In this document: positions 10,501 through 21,215 of the stretch, in pieces
How the letters are laid out: every line of letters starts with the position of its first letter
Position numbering within the stretch: position 1 is the stretch's first letter
DNA from: Clavaria fumosa
Lineage: Eukaryota > Basidiomycota > Agaricomycetes > Agaricales > Clavariaceae
Assembly: GCA_951802425.1 (NCBI GenBank)
Contig: OX637797.1
Coordinates: forward strand, 248,001-312,000
Direction: 5' to 3'
DNA: 64,000 nucleotides
Position numbers and translations under genes: made by a program
The notes under the pieces: generated by a model
Seen by the model: the letters and a program-made list of their open reading frames with translations, nothing else
Databases searched by the model: none
Told to the model about the DNA's origin: nothing

Positions 10501-11977
10501 CAGGGGCTCGAGGGGATGGGGAACACTGTGGGGGGCAGCGGGTAAGGCTCAGCTCTGCCTTCTGCCAGTCGATATCTGGGTTATGCCGCTTGAGCCAGTC
10601 ATGCCCAAGGATGACCTTGTGGGACTGGGTCTTTCCCAGCAGAAAGTGGATCCGCTCCTGGTGGTCACCAACTCTCACCAGCACCTCTATCCCATACCAG
10701 ACCTTTCCATTCCTGTTCTGTGTCCCATCCACATTATACATGGTGATTGGGTTCAGCAGGAGAGATGGCTCCAGTCCCACTCCTTTCGCCCACTCCAAAT
10801 CCATGAAGCAGTTGGTGCACCCTGAGTCGACAAGGGCCTTCATTGTGGTCCCTTTGCCAGTGCTGAAAGCCTCCAAGTGCACCTGGATGGCTAGCTCTCG
10901 TGGCACATGTTTCCACACTTCTGGCCACACTCTTAATAGGCACTCTGCCAGTCTCACTTCCTCCTTCACCTCAGCCCCAATTCGGGTATGTCTCCGCTGC
11001 AAGATAGTATATCGGGGTATACTTGCAGCAGGCACAGGGATGGAAAGGGGGCTGGCACACTTCTTCTCCCCAGTGGGAGTCCTCCTCTCTCTCTCACACA
11101 GCTCTATGCAGGCTCGGAGCCGTGCAATCTCTTTCTCATATCCCTCCGCCATTTGGGGGGCACATGGTGCTGCCCGGGTTTGGACACTTGGGACCTGCAG
11201 ATGCATATCAGGCAGGGGGCAGAAACGGACAGCATGGCCAGTCTGGTGGCATCGGAAACAATGTCTCTCATCAGCAGGGGCCCATCCTCGGGCCATGGCC
11301 ACATCTGGAGTACACAGCAGAGGGGTCACGGCAGGTCGTGGTAGGGTCGCGGTGTGTCGCGCGAGGGTCACAGTGGGTCGCAGTGTCCATTCCGTGAGTA
11401 TCCCATCCAGTTGCCTTTGCTGGGCATCAAGCCTCTCAGCCAGCACCTTCCATTCTCCATATGTCTCTGGCATCGGGGAGACACCATAGATTCTCTCCAC
11501 CAACCTCCTACTCAGGTTCAACTCCAGCCAATGGACTAGGATTCCTGAGTCCTTCTCTGCGCTCAACTTCACCCGTCGGAACAGCGTCTCGAATTTCGCA
11601 AAGAACTCTGGTGCTGTCATGGCACCCTGTTTCAGCCCTGCAATATCGGCAAGGGCAGTCGCATGGTCATTCGGGTTATCGAATGTGCACTTCATCTCCT
11701 CCACAAACTCTGCCCAGGTTCCGGCCTCGCCACTACCCAGGATCTCTTCTGCCTTCATATTCGCCCACTCTGCAGCGAATCCTTCTCCAGTAATTTTGCT
11801 CAGAGCAAAAAGGACCTTCACCAGGTCCACAGCATAGACAGTCGGGTTCGCCATAAACAGGAGGCGAAGGGATCGGAGGAACATATGGAAGTTCCTTTTC
11901 TGCCCATCAAAGGGGGCAACAGATAGGTCAAGCCTCATAGGTTGGGCTACAGGCGGGGTGACATGGTCTGCCATCAC
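7547..11977 (-). CDS. Gag-Pol polyprotein of gypsy A (chromovirus)
   Basis: A 1476-residue intact polyprotein. Domains in order: capsid-like gag (about 20-200); zinc knuckle CX2CX4HX4C at 240-253; aspartic protease DSG at 384-386; reverse transcriptase (about 560-740) with catalytic YVDD at 706-709; RNase H with DASNLATGGVL and DKEFLAVIWALRKWR; integrase with an HHCC zinc site ending CETCQRTKPDRTK, followed by WDIVGPL, VSDRGSQF and the Glu in TDGQTEWANQE. A C-terminal chromodomain (YLVKWLGYPVEENTWEP) would steer insertion to marked chromatin, as known for chromoviruses. The start ATG at 11975-11977 fits the gag N-terminus. Gag and pol share one frame, so no frameshifting is needed. Gypsy B at 49-55 kb is a related family. 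Confidence 0.93.
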   Translation of the reverse strand: MMADHVTPPVAQPMRLDLSVAPFDGQKRNFHMFLRSLRLLFMANPTVYAVDLVKVLFALSKITGEGFAAEWANMKAEEILGSGEAGTWAEFVEEMKCTFDNPNDHATALADIAGLKQGAMTAPEFFAKFETLFRRVKLSAEKDSGILVHWLELNLSRRLVERIYGVSPMPETYGEWKVLAERLDAQQRQLDGILTEWTLRPTVTLARHTATLPRPAVTPLLCTPDVAMARGWAPADERHCFRCHQTGHAVRFCPLPDMHLQVPSVQTRAAPCAPQMAEGYEKEIARLRACIELCERERRTPTGEKKCASPLSIPVPAASIPRYTILQRRHTRIGAEVKEEVRLAECLLRVWPEVWKHVPRELAIQVHLEAFSTGKGTTMKALVDSGCTNCFMDLEWAKGVGLEPSLLLNPITMYNVDGTQNRNGKVWYGIEVLVRVGDHQERIHFLLGKTQSHKVILGHDWLKRHNPDIDWQKAELSLTRCPPQCSPSPRAPAPLKTSTLASTSILDTRFPNSGPTPDWPSRYPLVFSEAKWDELPRSQPDFDIKIEFKKDPEHLSSKLYSLTRQEMVEMNCWVDEQLASGRIRPSKSPYASPFFFKHEKDKLWPIINYSRLNAHLIKDKYPLPCIRDTVDVLKGVSIYSKIDANRGFPSMQVWPEHQHRCAFLTPHGLFEPAVMWFGLQNAPATFQRFMNHVLREEIAGGHVRAYVDDVIVFAEDLATHWYWMDRVLRKFGENGLCLKLSKCEFEKSEIIFLGMKISHDRLEHDLAKGVAVRDWPRPKNVKDVQRFNGMLNYLRRHIPNLSAWAKPLFRLTGNVPWKWEEEEEAAFRDLCQALVSALVLALPQDKGRWKVETDASNLATGGVLLQQQMDGTWRVVDYISKALTAAEKNYDVYDKEFLAVIWALRKWRAYLIGAEETIEIWMDHANLQYFRKPQKLKPRQVHWVGELQCFDFEIKYRTGKSNTKADALSRRPDYGEMVEEDAPVQVFPEMEVRVSFTSEMETLLQKNSAVHIQKPEELDDEWTRDRAGLWRKGIVTWVPLGACEAVLEFEHDLPAAGHPGLRKLRAALVKGYWWPDMVKDADRYAQGCETCQRTKPDRTKRAAPLHPHLVPDGPWSVISWDIVGPLPLSCGHNAILVIVDKFTKRTLLEAIGLDLTGLGAARLLRDRVFRDHGVPHKVVSDRGSQFVSHFMKEFYSMIWVKANPSTAFHPQTDGQTEWANQEMEIYLRAYVDHLQDDWAEWLSTAEFALNNCEHSATGQTPFFLDYGQHPWNGGLWPPSEVNPAADEWMAKLTESRRAAKEAMEKAVAAMKKSYDKGKRPSREYSEGDLVWLDTRNLKMDRPCKKLDNKRAGPFAVEEKVGPAGYRLKLPRAWRIHRVFNELLLTPYHPPSFPSQNLPPPPPPTIDDDHLEYDVEAILDVKKVGRGVRYLVKWLGYPVEENTWEPQQNLTNVALLLQDFFLAHPDKAKLAGRDAQP

Positions 11978-12536
11978 AGGCCCTGGATGCTGTAAATAAA
12001 GTTCCAGGCCTTGGGCACTCAGGATTTCTTCGATCTCTTAACAGTCCTGTCCTCTTAGGCTGCTCTTCTGTGTACTTATGTACCTATAGAACTCTTTTTC
12101 TATGAAACTTTTGTTAACGTGGGGCCCAAATGGTGTCCCAGGTGGTCGCTCCACAACTCCTAATGAGTTGCCCATGCGCCCTTCTGACAATGGTCACAGA
12201 GCAAGGGCCCTGTCCACTGGACCAGGAAACTACAGAAAGACTATGTAGGGGCCTTTCCTTGCCCTGTACACTACACGATTCACTGGTACGTAGCTGTAAA
12301 ACAAAGTTCCGGGCCTTGGGCACTCGGTATCACTTGGGGAGGGTCACAGTTGACTTCCTCCTGGTCTGGTCACGTGTATCTACACACAGTAAAAATTTCG
12401 CGCAGTTCTGTTACACACCGCAGGCAGGGTAAAGGAGAAGAGGATGATAGGGGCTGAGCTGTGACAACGTGTCACAGTTTGAAATTAAGGGTCCAGGCTA
12501 GCCGGGTTAGGACACGGGGCTAGGGCGGACAGGCGG
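11978..12536 (-). other. Gypsy A 5' leader
   Basis: Untranslated leader between primer-binding site and gag. A phrase ending GGCCTGGAACTTTA is present twice in variant form (about 11985-12030 and 12300-12330), suggesting an internal duplication. No conserved frame is recognised. Confidence 0.6.
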
Positions 12537-12547
12537 ATCTTAGTATT
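12537..12547 (-). promoter_or_regulatory. Gypsy A self-priming primer-binding site
   Basis: On the minus strand it reads AATACTAAGAT, one base inside the 5' LTR. It is perfectly complementary to ATCTTAGTATT in the LTR (7291-7301, 12594-12604), located where the transcript would start downstream of the TATA-like box. This is the Tf1/sushi arrangement in which the RNA 5' end folds back and primes itself. Confidence 0.7.
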
Positions 12548-12548
12548 A

Positions 12549-12839
12549 TATCAGACTGGGTCTCACACAACTTAAGCCTAAGGTCATGACGACAATACTA
12601 AGATAAGGGGAAAAGAGTACAAAAAAGGAAAAGCGAAAGTACTTATAGCGAACGCTTCGGCACTTGCCGGTGTTCCCACGCTCGGACACTCGGATCACGT
12701 GATGCGCCCAGGCCCCAGGTCATGTGATCTTACATGATTACATAATCCGACCCAGCCACAGGTCATGTGACCTTCCAACAACCCTCCCCAGTTTCTCCAC
12801 AACTGCACTTTGGGATGGCTTACATAAGCGATCCTAACA
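12549..12839 (-). repeat. Gypsy A 5' LTR
   Basis: Direct repeat of 7246-7535, about 98% identical by eye. Of the five substitutions seen, three are CpG/TpG or CpG/CpA pairs. Confidence 0.9.
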
Positions 12840-13190
12840 AGTCCTGAGGAGTCCTGAGGAGTCTGATTGGAGTCTCCTGAGGAACTGCACAGAGTCATGA
12901 AGTCAATTCTGACTTTAATAACTCCTTGAGACTTTGCCTGCAATCTGCATGGAGTCCTGTGGACTCCAGTCAGACTCCAATTGGACTCCAATTGGACTCC
13001 TCAGGACTCCTCAGGACTCCAATTGGACTCCTCAGGACTCCTCAGGACTCCAATCAGACTCCTCAGGACTCCAGTTGGACTCCTCAAGACTCCAATCAGA
13101 CTCCTCAGGACTCCAGTTGGACTCCTCAAGACTCCAATTGGACTCCTCAGGACTCCTATGGACTCCAGTCAGACTCCTCAGGACTCCTAA
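12840..13190. repeat. GGACTCC satellite
   Basis: The form GGAGTCC/CTGAGGAGTCC at 12840-12880 switches to CAGGACTCC/TTGGACTCC from 12950 on. Gypsy A interrupted this block at its left edge. Open frames on both strands are artefacts of the short repeat. Confidence 0.8.
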
Positions 13191-13330
13191 GGACTCCACA
13201 GGGCTCAAGACAAGGGCCTATAGGAATTATCTTGGCTAAGATAACTGTGGCTGCATGGCATAGCTGGTAATTGCATGTGCAAGCAACACAAAGATCTGGG
13301 TTCGACTCCAGCTGGTGACATTTTCTTCAG
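13191..13330 (+). mobile_element. tRNA-derived SINE-like copy (plus)
   Basis: A box TGGCATAGCTGG at 13256-13267 and B box GGTTCGACTCC at 13299-13309 are both excellent matches to polymerase-III internal promoters. The lead-in GGCTAAGATAACTGTGGCTG and the tail GCTGGTGACA match the minus copy at 7095-7245. The T-arm stem holds only four good pairs, so I favour a SINE or tRNA-derived repeat over a functional tRNA. In both copies satellite sequence ends just before the head. Confidence 0.7.
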
Positions 13331-13337
13331 CTGTGTT

Positions 13338-13710
13338 GTTAGGACTCCAATGGACTCCATGTGGACTCCAATGGGACTGCTCCAATGGACTCCAGTGGAC
13401 TCCAGTCTATGGCTGGAGTCCACTGGAGTCCACAGGAGTCCACTGGAAGAAATTCCATTGGACTCCTGGCTAAGTCCAACAAAGTCCTTGCTGGCTCCAA
13501 TGGAGTCCTTGTTGGCTCCGACAAAGTCCTTGCTGGCTCCAATGGAGTCCTTGTTGGCTCTGATAGAGTCCTTGCTGGCTCCGATAGATTCCTTGTTGGC
13601 TCCAATAAAGTCCTTGCTGGCTCCAATGGAGTCCTTGTTGGCTCCAATGGAGCTGGTTGGACTCCACTGGACTCCACTGGAGTCCATTGGAGTCCATTGG
13701 AATGGGTGGC
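13338..13710. repeat. GGACTCC / CTTGCTGGCTCC minisatellite
   Basis: About twelve units of the type GGAGTCCTTG(C/T)TGGCTCC fill 13470-13650, flanked on both sides by GGACTCC and GGAGTCC phrases. Long frames on both strands (LLAPMES-like repeats) come from the repeat and are not called as genes. Confidence 0.75.
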
Positions 13711-15097
13711 TGAGTGTAAAGTCCTCAAAAAGAGGATTGTTCCCCTGTACTGGCTCATGGCTTTGTCCCCCTCTTCTGCATGTAGCCTATGTATCACTTA
13801 TATGTACAGCTGCTGTTGCTGGTATAAATACCTGGTGTAGTAAGATAGCTTTCCTATGTTGAAATTGATCTTTGCCCTCTATGGCAACCTCCACAGTGGG
13901 AACCTCATCAGGAAAATATTTGGGGTGGTAAAGTGAGGTATATACCATCATACCAATCTTAACCAGTTTTAACACCTAGCCTGGTATATACCACACTTAA
14001 ACTGGTTATAACCTGGTTTATACCATTTTATACCACAAAGTGGTAAGACAAGGCCATGATTTTGCTGATGCTGGGCTTACACAGTCATCCTTACCACCAT
14101 TCTGAGTGGTAAAGAGTTGCCCTTCACAGGCAAGGCAACACTGATCAGATCCATTGAGAGTGTAATGGCAGCAGTGGCACTGTACAGTGTCATCATAACA
14201 TTGCTTGTGTTTTTTATTAGTTGTCATTTTGAAGTGGTTGAGGAATATTCAAGCTGTTCAAGTTATTCAAGGTGTTCAAGCTGAGTCACATTGTGTCACA
14301 TCTACCTGGTGCCAACTTGTCCAAATGAAATTTGGTGCTAGAGAACTGGTTATACATCTTTATGGATAGACTGTGTTAACATCTAGAGTTCTTCAGTGAG
14401 TCTAGCAAGTTAGCATGCTGGTTGAATCCACCAGAAGGAACTTTGTGATTTGGGTGTGACATTGCTGTGACACCAGTGATGACATAATGCTGATGTAATC
14501 TACAAGGAGTGCACCTCAAATGGTGAGCTCAGGTCACAATAATACCAGATATGAGACCCTCTAATGGTTCACCAGCAAAATTCCCTAGAGTTCTCCATTG
14601 CAACAGCTTCAAATGCACTCTTGGAAATTGAGAAATCTTTGAAAAAGTGAATTTGGCAGGGTCTGCCAATGCACTTCCTAATTGGGCTGTATGTGCTATT
14701 TTGTTGTCTTCCCATACCTTTGAGCCTATGTTTTCACTCAGGATGTTTCTGAGATGTAATTCAGTCCATCTGGGCTATGGTACATGTAATAGGTCCCAGT
14801 CAGTCTAATGCTGCTTCAGAATGAAGTTTGGGCACTGTGGGAAATTTTGTTGGAACTCCCAACACAAAGCAGACACAATTACCAAAAGGAGTAGATCACA
14901 TGTCAGACATTTGTTTGTCTTTCCAAATTGGGTTCCTTTCCCACCATATTCACCATAACAGGGCAAACTTTCCCACAGGTGAAAAATTTCTCCTTCTGCA
15001 TCTCCCATTGCCCTTGACTTGCTCCCTTGTCACAGTGTTACTTCCCATTGCTTCCTACAAGCCCCATTGGTCCAATTGACTTTACTGCTTCTCATAA
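13711..15097. other. Non-coding region upstream of the dioxygenase-like gene
   Basis: Between about 13925 and 14045 there is a run of TATACCA and AACCAGTTT phrases in both orientations. TTCAAG repeats lie at 14245-14285. The last few hundred bases are the likely promoter of the plus-strand gene. No gene was recognised. Confidence 0.5.
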
Positions 15098-18000
15098 ATG
15101 GCATCTCTTCTCCTGTCACTCCCTCCAAGCACTGTCTTGGCTCTGCTGAATGAGATTCCAGTCAGGCTTCAAGAAAGGCCATCCAAGGCACTTGAGGAGT
15201 TGCTTTTTGCACTAGTGCCTCATGGACACATCTTGCACTCTGTTCCTGCTGATCTCAGCATGCAGACAGCTGGCTATGATCAGGGTGAGTCTCAGTCACA
15301 TTTCAGATCTGTGTCAACCCACTCCACCCTTCTTTGACAGCAACTATGAATCTTCCTGTAGATGATGCTGGAATTGAAGGTGCAGATGTTAGTGATATGG
15401 ACATAGAAGATGTTCATGAGAAGGTTGATGATACTGTTGCTGAAATGGAAGGGAATCTTATGAAGAAGTTGGACACACTGAGCAGAGTGAAGTTGAAGTG
15501 AGTTACTATACTGATGATTCAGATGATATTGGTGAGGAGAATCAGGAGAATCAGTTTGTAGATGGGGTTGAGGGTGAGAATAATACTTTGTCTCTCTCAC
15601 TTTATTTGATTTTACATTTGATACAATGTGCATTCTAAGGTGCAAAATCTTTAGAAAATTCCACAGGGAAAAGGTGTTGCAGAAATGGCAAGACAATCAA
15701 AGTCATGCTAAAAATCCCTGGTGAAGCAGAGGAAAACATGCAAAAAGCAAGGGAGAGTAGGAGACAGCTTCTGAAAACAGTTTCTTATGGTGGAAGAGAA
15801 AAGAAACAAGATGTCCAAGACACTGGAGCAGGTTTGATCTTTCTGCTCAACCTCCTCTCCTCCTTATCTTACCACATACCACCTTAGAATCTGTCTGGGC
15901 TGTGGATGGAAAGCCACCACCACCAAATAATAAAGCTTGTGCCCTCCTTGCAAGACTTGCCACCATAGACATTCAAGAGGGTCAAGAGAAGTTGTCAAAG
16001 CTCATAAATGGGCTTGTCCACCCTTCTGGCAGGGTTGAACAATATCTGGGTGATGGAAGCCTCAAGTCACTGCTTGCCAACTGTCAGAAGGGAGATTCAG
16101 ACATATCAACTCTGGAGTTCTATCAAATGGTGAACTTGATAAGACTGGCTTGTCACCTGAACCAGTAAGTTTCTACACTATTCATTTTTCTCAATATGAA
16201 CTCAAACAATTTTATCTATAGTTACCATCTCCATGCAAGTCTTGGTGTCATAGCAAATGAATATGGGATAACAAAAGGTGTCCTCTGGGAATGGTTCCAT
16301 CAAGGAACATGTCTCATTCTACTTGCAGCTGGAGGTATGTCTAGTTTCAAAACCATTTCAAGAATATTGGCCAATGTAGATTCAATAGGAACACTCTATA
16401 TCTGTCTCATCATTGCAGCTTTGGGTATGAAGAATTCCCTGCTACAAAGATATCATTCCTCTGCAGATGTCATCATATCACTGGCAAACATCTTGAGAAA
16501 CCCATCTGGTAAGCATATCTGTATTTAAATTTAGGGATGACTATGACCCATACTATTTGTTCTCAATAGTATATGATGAAAGTCTAGCTGCCCTTGTGAA
16601 GGAGAGAATTATCCCTCATATTCTGGCTATGAAGCACCATGGGCCTATGAGATCTGTTTTGAGGCTTAAGGTCCATCCTTCTGAGACACAGGAGAATTAT
16701 CTACTTGACTTCTTTGAGATATTGCAAATGGATAATCTCATGAACAATTTCCCTGTCAAGTATGTGCCTAATATAAAATATCTGGTCAGGGTGAATTATT
16801 TACCATTTGTGTTAGCACCTTTTGTCTTCCAGAAAGAAGCTCTATTTGGTCTGTTGTGCCAACATCAAGATCTCTGCTTTGGCTACCTTTGTTTCCCAAC
16901 AAACCAATAAACCCAACTTCCAGCATGCATCATCTGACAAGCTCCATTAATCAACAATTTCATTTGTACTCTTCAACTACACCAGCCCCACCTCTAAGAG
17001 AAGTCACAGTTATTAGGACAGATTTACCTCTTGGAGGACCAGTGACATCCCTAGGTCCAGCAAATAGGGTGATGTGGACCAGGAGAGAAAGAGCCAGGGC
17101 TGCAAAGGCATCTGTTGCCCAAAACATTGAGCACTACATCAGCTTGGTATGTGTTTCGTTCACCTTTTAGTATTTCAAAGTATCTGAGATTGATTTCCAA
17201 GCTCAATGACTTCTATACAAAAAGTGGAAAACAGAAGGAACATAGGAGACAAAATGATAGCTATATTTCTCTCCCTTCCTCAGCATTGCATGGGTATGTG
17301 AATTTACTTCTTGTTCAAAATCAAATTTACTGAAGCAGGTTCATCAGCCAAAAGTTATTTATTCAACATGACAATGGGGAACTCATTGCCCTTCTGATCA
17401 GTGACCACTCTGGCTGGCTGAGGGAACAACTTGGCCATGTTCAAAACATCCTTGATTTTCTCTTTCCCCACAAGGCTACCTTTTGTGACTCCAGCCAGCC
17501 AGGATTCTACTTTGAAAGTGTTGACTTCGACACATACAATAGGTTTGCAGAAGGGGTGAGTCACATTTGGCAAGTATTGTCTCTCTCCCTGATAAGTTTG
17601 ATCTCAACAGGGTGAGGGGGCTCCTCCCAATGTCCATCCTCATTTTATCTACAAGACTGGTAAAACCAAGGTTAATCACAGCCAGAGAATGCCCCATGCC
17701 TCAACAAGTATCAGAAAGGATCCCACTTCATACCACATGCTCCAAGATATGATTCAGGATGTCTGCAAATATGTTGCAGATGTTATTCAGAAGTATTTAC
17801 CTCAAGAGTTTGAATCACTCAGGATTTATTGTGATGTTCTACCCTTATATGAGAAGCCTTCCACCTATCCCTTTGCAGGTTTTGTTCTGAACCTGCAGGT
17901 TTCTACTCTTAGCCACATAGATGGAGGAGATGACACCATCTGTGTTGTCATCCCTTTTGGCACCTTCATAGGAGGTGAACTGGGTTTGCATGAGGCTGGT

Positions 18001-18177
18001 CTTCCTTTTGGGCTCCAACCAGGAGATATCATTATTTTTCCTTCATACCAGTTTAGCCATTTTAACATGCACTTCAAAGGGGTTCAGGGATCTTTGGTCA
18101 TGCACTCTGACAAAGAAGGGAAGAGATGGGCCAAGACTAGAAATGATTGGGCTTCAAAGATGGTAGTCAAAAATTAG
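15098..18177 (+). CDS. 2OG-Fe(II) dioxygenase-like gene, TET/JBP type (multi-exon, possibly decayed)
   Basis: A chain of GT-AG exons is readable: 15098-15284, 15341-15573, 15667-15831, 15888-16164, 16222-16334, 16419-16508, 16570-16759, 16833 onward, then 17339-17555 and 17611-18177. The last exon carries a double-stranded beta-helix signature: the iron-binding HxD as SHIDGGDD, then IPFGTFIGGELGLHEAGL, LQPGDIIIFPSYQFSHFNMH with the distal His, and GSLVMHSD. This resembles the TET/JBP-like dioxygenases expanded in basidiomycetes, which are known to oxidise methylated bases in some lineages. The expected Arg before the last strand appears as Gln (KGVQGS). The frame seems to slip near 15450 and near 16960, so it may be a pseudogene, or I have missed small introns. 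Activity and substrate are not shown. Confidence 0.6.
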
Positions 18178-18429
18178 ATAGAAATCATCTCCCCTGAAAT
18201 GCAACCCATCTCTTATTTTAAGGAAGAGTTCTGACTGAAAGCTGAATCTCATATCCATGCACATGATCTCCATTTGTTGATCTGACAAATCATGCTTCAT
18301 CATGTGATATTGCATCATGTGATGCAGGTTGGTTTATTGATTTCTCATGCTTCTTCTCTTTCCTTCCCACACATTGTTCTCACTGCCCCGCACTTTTCAT
18401 CCTAAGTTCCTCACATCTCTCATCTGAAA

Positions 18430-21215
18430 ATGGCCTGGTCTCATGACTACCATGCTATTCTACAATGTGAAAGCCAGCACTACACCAGGGCAAAAGGTTC
18501 TAAGGCCAAAACAGTCATTATTGGACAAACAGTGAACAAGATCCTGGAGGCTCACAGGATGTCCAAAACTACTACTTCTCTCCCTGAAAACCTGCCCAAG
18601 GTGGAGGAAATCATTTCTTATCATCTGTTCTGTTGAACATTTGTTGATTTTAGAAAGTGGAAAACTGGTTTGGAAACTATGCTCAATCTCAGAAACAGGA
18701 CCACCTTGATGTACAAGCTCAGTTGGAACAGGCTGGTCAACTTGGTGAGAAGAATGAGCAGGATCACCCCCAACCTCCAGGAAAAAAGAAGTACTGCAAG
18801 GAGTACAAGTTGGGTGATGCAGTCAGGGTTTTGCATGCAGAAAGAATTGCAAGAAGAATTGCACATGCAACAAGTCTTCCTCCTGGAATGAAAGGATATC
18901 TGGCCCATTATTCCAAGGCCAGGGCATCAGTCATAAAAAGGCCGACAGCTGAGGAGAAGGAGCAGGCTTTGAAATTAGCAGAGAAGTGGAATCGGGAGGG
19001 TGCCCCAAAAGAATTGCAAAAATGGTGGGCTTCAGAATTTTTGGTTTGTATTAATCCTTCTCAGCCATCTACTATGCTCTCCAGGAACAGGAGGAAACTT
19101 CCTAAAGTTCTGGCAAAATTTTTGGATGAGATACACAAAACAATGGGAGTCCAGATGTGCATTCTTGTTGGCTATGAAAGTGATGGAAAGGTTCACAAAG
19201 CAAAGCAAGTATTGATGTCATTCCTGGTTTGATAACATCATAATATTTCTCAGGGCTTTTACCCCACCAAGGCATGGCAACAAGTCTGTTGTGGACTTTG
19301 ACTTTTGGTCAGATAGTCTTTGGTCATCATGGGATAAATATCTGGTCACTCAATACTGTTGTGAGTGATTGGGCATTGATGAATAAACCTTCATTCAATG
19401 ACAGTATTATTTAGCAGAGCTCAGGAAGTTAGCAGAACTCAGGAAGGGATCTGCATCTGATGGGGAGGATCAATCAGATGATCCAGAAGATTCAGATGCA
19501 GAAGAGAATGATGATACAATCACATTTAATGAGGATGGATATGCTCTGCTTCCAAGGAGAGGTCATCGAACCCTTGATGAAGCCAAAAAGATGATCAGAA
19601 GTTATGTGATGGCAAATTATTGCAAGTCATGTCACCTGATTGAATGTTGTGCCTAAACTGACAAATGACAGGTCATTTCTGCTCCAATAAGCATGCAAAG
19701 GTGCCATGGGCCACTATGTCTGAGAAACCCAACAACTTTTTTCCAGACAATCATCTTCCTCACAACATCATCTTGCGTGATCCCTCTCACCTTAGAGCAG
19801 CCGAAATAACCAAACTGTGGGACCATTGGTTTCAACGTCAGCAGAAGAATCTTGTGGGCCTCAGTTTCATTGGCTGTGATGAAAGAGATCATCTAGATCA
19901 TCAGATGGACAAAAGGCAAAGGGAAAAGGGCAATCTTAGAGGATGAATTGTCATTGGGTGAATCAGATGGGGAGGAGGAGACTGCAGAGGGATCACAACC
20001 TCCAGAGAGTGATTTTGATGCTGTGGACTTGCAAGAGCTTCTCACAGAGCAACAATCTGATCATAAAAATGATCATAACTCTGTCTTTGATCTTGATCCA
20101 TCTAGCCCAGCAGCTGTTTTGGATAGCAAGGAAGCCAAGCTTTCTTTCCTCAAAGATCTATCAAAAGAGAGAAAATATCAGGCTATGCTCAAAGGTTTGG
20201 AGGATGATCTGGTATGTATTTCAAGATTATTTTTCTGTTATTAATCACTTTAATGTTTTTCTTTATAGAATGATGCAGATTTTGTTGATCCCAAGCAACC
20301 ACTTACGCCCCTTCCTGAATGGTCATCATGGGAATTTTCTGCCCATTATTTACCAGAGTCATTCTACACCAGAAAGGGGTTTCTGGATGCAAAAAATCTG
20401 CTTAATGGTGTTCCTTCCAACAAGCGATCTCAACTTACCCTTGCCTTGGGCATTGGATTGGGCATCAGAGATATCTATAGACAGATGGAGATTGAGCCAG
20501 ATAATCCACCTCCAAGAGCTCCAAAATGGATTCTTGACTCTGATCTTGTAGTGCAGGACATTGATCTGCTCTTGTCCAGAGTTACCCTTGACATTGTGTC
20601 ATCTGTGTGAGTTATCTCTCCTGAATTGTACACATTATACTGAACAAATCATCAAAGACATCATTCAGCTCCCCCAGCTCTATCAGGTTCAATAGTTTCC
20701 AAGCTCTATTCACTCTGTTTGCTAAATCTGCTTCATCAGATCCATCTGCTGCACCTTCTAAGCAGCTGATATCATCAACACCATCAGCAACATCAGCAAC
20801 TTTGCAGACTTTGCCCCCTGCAGAGCCAATGACTCCTTCAGCTCCATCAAGTGAACCTTCCAGTTTATTGGGCACACCTTCAGCTTTGCCAGCCTTGCCA
20901 GGCCCATCAGCTATGCCAGGCGTGGCTATACCTGCTTTGGCTCCAGCTACTTTAGCTCCACCCACCTCATCTGCTCCTCCAGCTTTGTCTGATGGTTTGT
21001 CAGCTCCTGTGCCTGATGGTTTGTCAGCTCCTTTCTCTGATGGTTTTCCAGCTCCTTCTGGCTCATCAGGGAAGCCAGACCATGTTTTGCGCAAGAGGAA
21101 GAGACAAAATGATGCTGATGTCATGTGAGTATTGACCTCTTCTAACTCTATCCTCTTGATTTAATTTACAAACAGCTTGGACAACTCTGGTAAGAATAGA
21201 GGCAGTTCAAGGTGA
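18430..21215 (+). CDS. Multi-exon hypothetical protein next to the dioxygenase-like gene
   Basis: The start ATG at 18430 opens MAWSHDYHAILQ. Approximate exons: 18430-18600, 18654-19216, 19256-19370, 19416-19622, 19670-19848, 19893-20212, 20270-20609, 20670-21125, and a short last exon ending near 21215. Readable blocks are TVNKILEAHRMSKTTTSLP, a basic and charged middle part, FDFWSDSLWSSWDKYLVTQY, an acidic stretch DDPEDSDAEENDD, RDPSHLRAAEITKLWDHW, and a proline/alanine/serine-rich low-complexity tail that ends in a basic RKRKRQ motif resembling a nuclear signal. I recognise the general look of a protein family common in mushroom genomes but can assign no function. It follows the dioxygenase-like gene on the same strand, 250 bp downstream. 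Splice sites are by eye. Confidence 0.5.

Larger units (their letters stand above)
7246..12839 (-). mobile_element. Gypsy A: complete chromodomain Ty3/gypsy retrotransposon
   Basis: Near-identical LTRs (7246-7535 and 12549-12839) bracket one uninterrupted gag-pol frame. The 5-bp target duplication AGTCC lies at 7241-7245 and 12840-12844. A polypurine tract lies next to the 3' LTR and a self-priming type primer-binding site next to the 5' LTR. By eye the LTRs differ at about five bases plus one indel. The intact frame and matching LTRs suggest a young and possibly still active copy. Confidence 0.92.

Noticed and set aside
10443..11489. 348-codon plus-strand frame opposite gypsy A gag
   Set aside because: Antisense shadow of the gag-protease coding region with no domain of its own.
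13246..13330. Functional tRNA gene
   Set aside because: A and B boxes are good, but acceptor and T stems do not pair well and a second diverged copy shares non-tRNA flanks.
13275..13862. 195-codon frame with LLAPMES repeats
   Set aside because: It is the minisatellite read in one frame; similar frames exist on the other strand.
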